Assembly (NCBI GenBank): GCA_009783525.1
Contig: WRDG01000107.1
Span: 1-7,738, forward strand
Source of the DNA: Defluviitaleaceae bacterium
Lineage (GTDB): Bacteria > Bacillota > Clostridia > Lachnospirales > WQUN01
Direction: 5' to 3'
Length of the DNA stretch: 7,738 nt
Shown: positions 5,776-7,738 of the stretch, piece after piece
Layout of the letters: the number at the start of each line of letters is the position of its first letter
Position numbering within the stretch: position 1 is the stretch's first letter
Position numbers and translations under genes: made by a program
The notes under the pieces: generated by a model
Told to the model about the DNA's origin: nothing
The model's database searches: none
Seen by the model: only the letters and a program-made list of their open reading frames with translations

Positions 5776-6367
5776 CAAGCAAATTAAATTCCGTGTTTAT
5801 TATGTTTATCAGTGTATGGCTTTCGGTTTCGTATACGTTCACCGTGAGTACGGCTTTATATTCGCCGGCTTCCGGCGCGTTTATGACGGAAGGGCATACG
5901 ATGCACATGCCGGGTGCGACCAGGTCGGATGCATATAACGGCAAACCGCTTTCCGCTAATTTTATGTCGAACACGAAAAGGTACGGGTTGTTATCGGGGT
6001 TGACCAGCAGCAGATCGATTGTCTGCGTATTTAAATCGAGCGCCGTGCTGCCTACGACGGGAAGCGACACCCCGGTTTCGTGCCCCGTGTACGGAACCGC
6101 GTTTTTGTCCGCTTCGAGCGGCTGCAAAACCGAAAGCGGCACCTGCTGGTCTTCGAGCATCACGTAGCCGCCCGAGGGGCCGCCGTTTTGCCAAAGGCCC
6201 ACCGAAAAATTCCCCACGGGCGAAAGCATAAAGACTATGGCCGCGCTTGCGGCGCACAGGCCGAACACCCCTACGCTTTTTCTTATCTTTTTATCGCGCT
6301 CCGTTTTGATCTCTATCTCGCCGGCGCGGAGCAAAGCCTGCTCGGCGATTTTTTTGCTGTCGAACAT
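5768..6367 (-). CDS. Membrane-anchored protein downstream of sigma factor, possible anti-sigma factor
   Basis: The product has 199 residues from the ATG at 6367. That start is chosen because GGAAGGTG, seven bases upstream, is a good ribosome binding site; a GTG three codons earlier overlaps that site. It has a charged N-terminal segment (1-30, MFDSKKIAEQ...KKIRK), one membrane span (about 33-50) and an outer domain of about 150 residues. The C-terminal part, 'LYASDLVAPGMCIVCPSVINAPEAGEYKAVLTVNVYETESHTLINIINTEFNL', resembles a small beta-domain common in clostridial surface proteins ('SGLIxPGxxI...LxAGxYxA...YD...LN'). Position 95 bp after a sigma gene suggests it regulates or is regulated by that factor; no zinc-binding anti-sigma motif is seen. 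The last residues (L-V-G) and the TAA stop come from the repeat array, so the native C terminus may have been altered. Confidence 0.75.
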   Translation of the reverse strand: MFDSKKIAEQALLRAGEIEIKTERDKKIRKSVGVFGLCAASAAIVFMLSPVGNFSVGLWQNGGPSGGYVMLEDQQVPLSVLQPLEADKNAVPYTGHETGVSLPVVGSTALDLNTQTIDLLLVNPDNNPYLFVFDIKLAESGLPLYASDLVAPGMCIVCPSVINAPEAGEYKAVLTVNVYETESHTLINIINTEFNLLVG

Positions 6368-6400
6368 GCCGTTCACCTTCCGTAAAAGTGCCTTCGATTA

Positions 6401-6429
6401 TTAGTGTAAATAAAACCGATAAAGTTACA
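6401..6429 (-). promoter_or_regulatory. Possible ECF-type promoter between sigma and partner gene
   Basis: On the minus strand TGTAAC (6429-6424) is followed after 17 bp by CACTAA (6406-6401), upstream of the partner gene start at 6367. Many ECF sigma factors recognise a -35 element containing AAC, so this could be a site for the sigma factor itself. The -10 part is not distinctive, so the call is weak. Confidence 0.25.
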
Positions 6430-6462
6430 GCCTTCATTAAATATTTTTTCGCGGTCCGAGTC

Positions 6463-7038
6463 CTATGCGTAAACGAACCCCTTGCTTTCCAATTTTTTTT
6501 TCAGCGCGGCCTTTGCCCTGTGCGCAAGAGCCTTTATTTGCTTCTCGCTTTTATTCATCGCCTTGCCTGCGTGAAGATAGCTCATGTCCTGAAAATAAAG
6601 CAGCACAAGGACGGCGTGGTACTCGCTTTTCAATTCTTTTATTGTTTCGTGAAGGTACTGCTTGTTCAGCGATTTTTCATACATGCCGTGCGGCGTTTCT
6701 TCTTCACCGATCGAAATTTCCGCGGCTTCTTCAAACGAAATATGCTGCTCGCGCCCGCGCTTCCGTAAAAGCTGCAGCGAAAGGTTCTTACCGATTGCGA
6801 ACAGGTACGTTTTTATTGAAGACTTGCCGTCGAATTTTTTGCTGTTGATCACAAGCTGCGCGAACGTCTCTATCATGAGATGCTCCGCCTCGTGATAGTC
6901 GCGGACAATGCCGTATATGAAACGCGAAAGCTCTTTTTCATACAGCTTGACGAAATCTTCAAACGCATTTTTGCTGCCGGCAAGATAACTGAGGTAGAGC
7001 TCTTCGCCCGAAACAACCGCCGCGCTTTCGGTTTCCAT
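6463..7038 (-). CDS. RNA polymerase sigma-70 family (ECF-type) factor
   Basis: The product has 191 residues from the ATG at 7038, chosen because GGGAGGGG lies four bases upstream; an earlier in-frame ATG (7059) is on the far side of that site. Region 2 spans about 24-95: 'AFEDFVKLYEKELSRFIYGIVRDYHEAEHLMIETFAQL' contains the core-RNA-polymerase-binding helix, then 'KTYLFAIGKNLSLQLLRKR' corresponds to the -10-recognising helix. Region 4 spans about 125-182: 'TIKELKSEYHAVLVLLYFQDMSYLHAGKAMNKSEKQIKALAHRAKAALKKKL' is the -35-binding HTH. Only regions 2 and 4 are present, as in ECF factors. It would direct polymerase to a small regulon, probably responding to an envelope or surface signal through the membrane protein encoded next. 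Confidence 0.9.
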   Translation of the reverse strand: METESAAVVSGEELYLSYLAGSKNAFEDFVKLYEKELSRFIYGIVRDYHEAEHLMIETFAQLVINSKKFDGKSSIKTYLFAIGKNLSLQLLRKRGREQHISFEEAAEISIGEEETPHGMYEKSLNKQYLHETIKELKSEYHAVLVLLYFQDMSYLHAGKAMNKSEKQIKALAHRAKAALKKKLESKGFVYA

Positions 7039-7082
7039 GCTTCCCCTCCCAAGCCGCATTAATATAAAGCTTTTAACGTTGT

Positions 7083-7111
7083 TTTACTTTTTTATTATAA
7101 CATTCTATAAT
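7083..7111 (+). promoter_or_regulatory. Sigma-70 promoter for the CapA-family gene
   Basis: TTTACT (7083-7088) and TATAAT (7106-7111) are 17 bp apart: the -35 matches 4 of 6 positions and the -10 is perfect. Transcription would start near 7118, giving a leader of about 37 bases before the ATG at 7155. Confidence 0.55.
7094..7102 (-). promoter_or_regulatory. Extended -10 promoter for the sigma operon
   Basis: The minus strand reads TGT-TATAAT, an exact extended -10 element, 56 bases upstream of the sigma start. I find no clear -35 hexamer, which is typical of extended -10 promoters. It lies mostly inside the spacer of the plus-strand promoter for the CapA-family gene. Confidence 0.5.
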
Positions 7112-7154
7112 TATTTTGCGTTTATATTTTCATTCTTCAAATCGGGCGGCTCTA

Positions 7155-7738
7155 ATGAAAAATTTTGCTAAAATTTTTTTTGCGGCGTTTTTTCTTGCCA
7201 TTTTTTTATCGGTATTTTTTTCGCGTACGCAAAAACCTGCGGAAGAAATTTTTATTGCGGAGCCGACGTTTTCAAATGACATTTATTTGCCGGCGGCGGC
7301 TTTTGTTCCCACAACCGCTCCGACCCAAACCCCTGCGCCTACACCCGAGCCGACGCCCACGCCCGAGCCGAAATTTTTTTCGGCGCGGATTGCAAACGTG
7401 GGCGATTTTATGTGCCACCAAGTGCAGCTTGACGCGGCTTATGACAAAACCGGCGGCGTATACGATTTCGACCCGTGCTTTAAATACATAAAGCCGTACA
7501 TAGCGGACGCGGACTACGCCGTCGGAAATTTGGAAACCACGCTCGCGGGCGGCGCGTCCTCGGGCTATCCGATTTTTAATTCGCCGGACGCGTACGCCGC
7601 CGCGATTAAAAACGCGGGTTTCGATTTCGTTACCACCGCAAATAACCACGGCAACGACAAGCGCGAAGCGGGCATCGTCCGCACGATCGAAACGTTAAAC
7701 GGCGTAGGCCTCGCTTTTACAGGCACCAACCTGTCGCA
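7155..7738 (+). CDS. CapA/PgsA-family metallophosphatase-like surface protein, 3' end outside window
   Basis: There are 194 codons from the ATG at 7155 to the right edge with no stop. Residues 4-22 form a hydrophobic signal peptide or membrane anchor (FAKIFFAAFFLAIFLSVFF). Residues 52-73 form a proline/threonine/glutamate linker (TPAPTPEPTPTPEP), typical of clostridial surface proteins. The catalytic-type domain then starts: 'VGDFMCH' (82-88), 'ADADYAVGNLETTL' (117-130), 'FNSPDAYAAAIKNAGFDFVTTANNHGNDK' (141-169) and 'TIETLNGVGLAFTGTN' (177-192). This order (GD-x-M, NLET, ANNH-x-x-D) is the PGA_cap (CapA/YwtB) metallophosphatase signature, linked to poly-gamma-glutamate capsule synthesis in Bacillus. 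In Clostridia many members have other or unknown roles. It acts outside the membrane. The ribosome binding site is weak (GGGCGG). Confidence 0.9.
   Translation, partial: MKNFAKIFFAAFFLAIFLSVFFSRTQKPAEEIFIAEPTFSNDIYLPAAAFVPTTAPTQTPAPTPEPTPTPEPKFFSARIANVGDFMCHQVQLDAAYDKTGGVYDFDPCFKYIKPYIADADYAVGNLETTLAGGASSGYPIFNSPDAYAAAIKNAGFDFVTTANNHGNDKREAGIVRTIETLNGVGLAFTGTNLS

Larger units (their letters stand above)
5576..5779. repeat. Nine-core palindromic tandem array (24/26-bp units)
   Basis: Nine copies of a CAAG core (CTTG in copy 8), mostly flanked by CCC(A/G) and CGGG, start at 5576, 5600, 5624, 5650, 5676, 5702, 5728, 5752 and 5776. Spacings are 24, 24, 26, 26, 26, 26, 24 and 24. Three spacer types occur. 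C begins CGGGTTTAAATAAAT and ends in CAACCC or TATCCC. B begins CGGGATAATAAATAAAT and ends CTG. A begins CAGATTTATCTAT and ends CAACCCA or TATCCCA. The order is A-B-C-C-C-C-B-A, centred on the only fully symmetric core (CCCG-CAAG-CGGG at 5672-5683). A is nearly the reverse complement of B. The ends reach into both neighbouring genes. It is not a CRISPR, because the spacers are not unique. Similar intergenic palindromic repeats exist in Clostridia in general, but I cannot name this family. Confidence 0.9.

Noticed and set aside
5576..5779. CRISPR array
   Set aside because: Regular spacing suggests it, but the segments between cores are themselves repeated rather than unique, periods are only 24-26 bp, and no cas genes are present.
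5624..5780. Whole array as one giant inverted repeat
   Set aside because: Core spacing and unit order are mirror-symmetric, but comparing one half with the reverse complement of the other gives only patchy matches in the inner C units.

Overview
The window looks like a chromosomal segment of a Gram-positive bacterium of class Clostridia (Bacillota), probably a gut-type uncultured lineage. The signs are strong GGAGG-type ribosome binding sites, TTG and ATG starts, a proline/threonine-rich (PTPEP) linker on a surface protein, an ECF-type sigma factor paired with a one-span membrane protein, and chromosomal TraX and RsmA genes. This placement is inference, since there is no rRNA or other phylogenetic marker apart from RsmA.

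Layout. (1) 1-1472, minus: a long open frame running off the left edge that encodes a sialidase-like Asp-box (BNR) protein. (2) 1563-2540, plus: a uroporphyrinogen-decarboxylase-superfamily enzyme, divergent from the sialidase across a 90-bp promoter region; the two probably form a catabolic or glycan-related pair. (3) 2520-3398 and 3412-4332, minus: a compact rsmA-traX unit whose end overlaps the URO-D gene convergently by 21 bp. (4) 4333-4599: no gene; it holds a probable terminator. (5) 4600-5578, minus: three tightly packed small AT-rich genes encoding a six-CxxC zinc-finger protein, a one-span membrane protein and an XRE-type HTH protein. Their base composition is clearly unlike the flanks (14 of 60 bases are G+C at 4921-4980, against 34 of 60 at 3841-3900). 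(6) 5576-5779: an unusual array of nine CAAG/CTTG-centred units. (7) 5768-6367 and 6463-7038, minus: a sigma factor followed by a membrane-anchored partner, probably an anti-sigma or sigma-linked protein. (8) 7155-7738, plus: the 5' part of a CapA-family metallophosphatase gene, divergent from the sigma operon and running off the right edge.

The most unusual part is the array plus the AT-rich three-gene block (about 4430-5780). Core-to-core spacing in the array is 24, 24, 26, 26, 26, 26, 24, 24, with unit types in the order A-B-C-C-C-C-B-A. A 20-bp-armed hairpin lies near each end. At most of the paired positions, substitutions keep pairing only if the minus strand is read as RNA (G-U pairs). 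The array supplies the stop codon of the gene on one side and the apparent TTG start of the HTH gene on the other, and that HTH domain lacks its first helix. I read this as a mobile or recombinogenic repeat that landed next to, or came in with, a small accessory operon. Its function is unknown.
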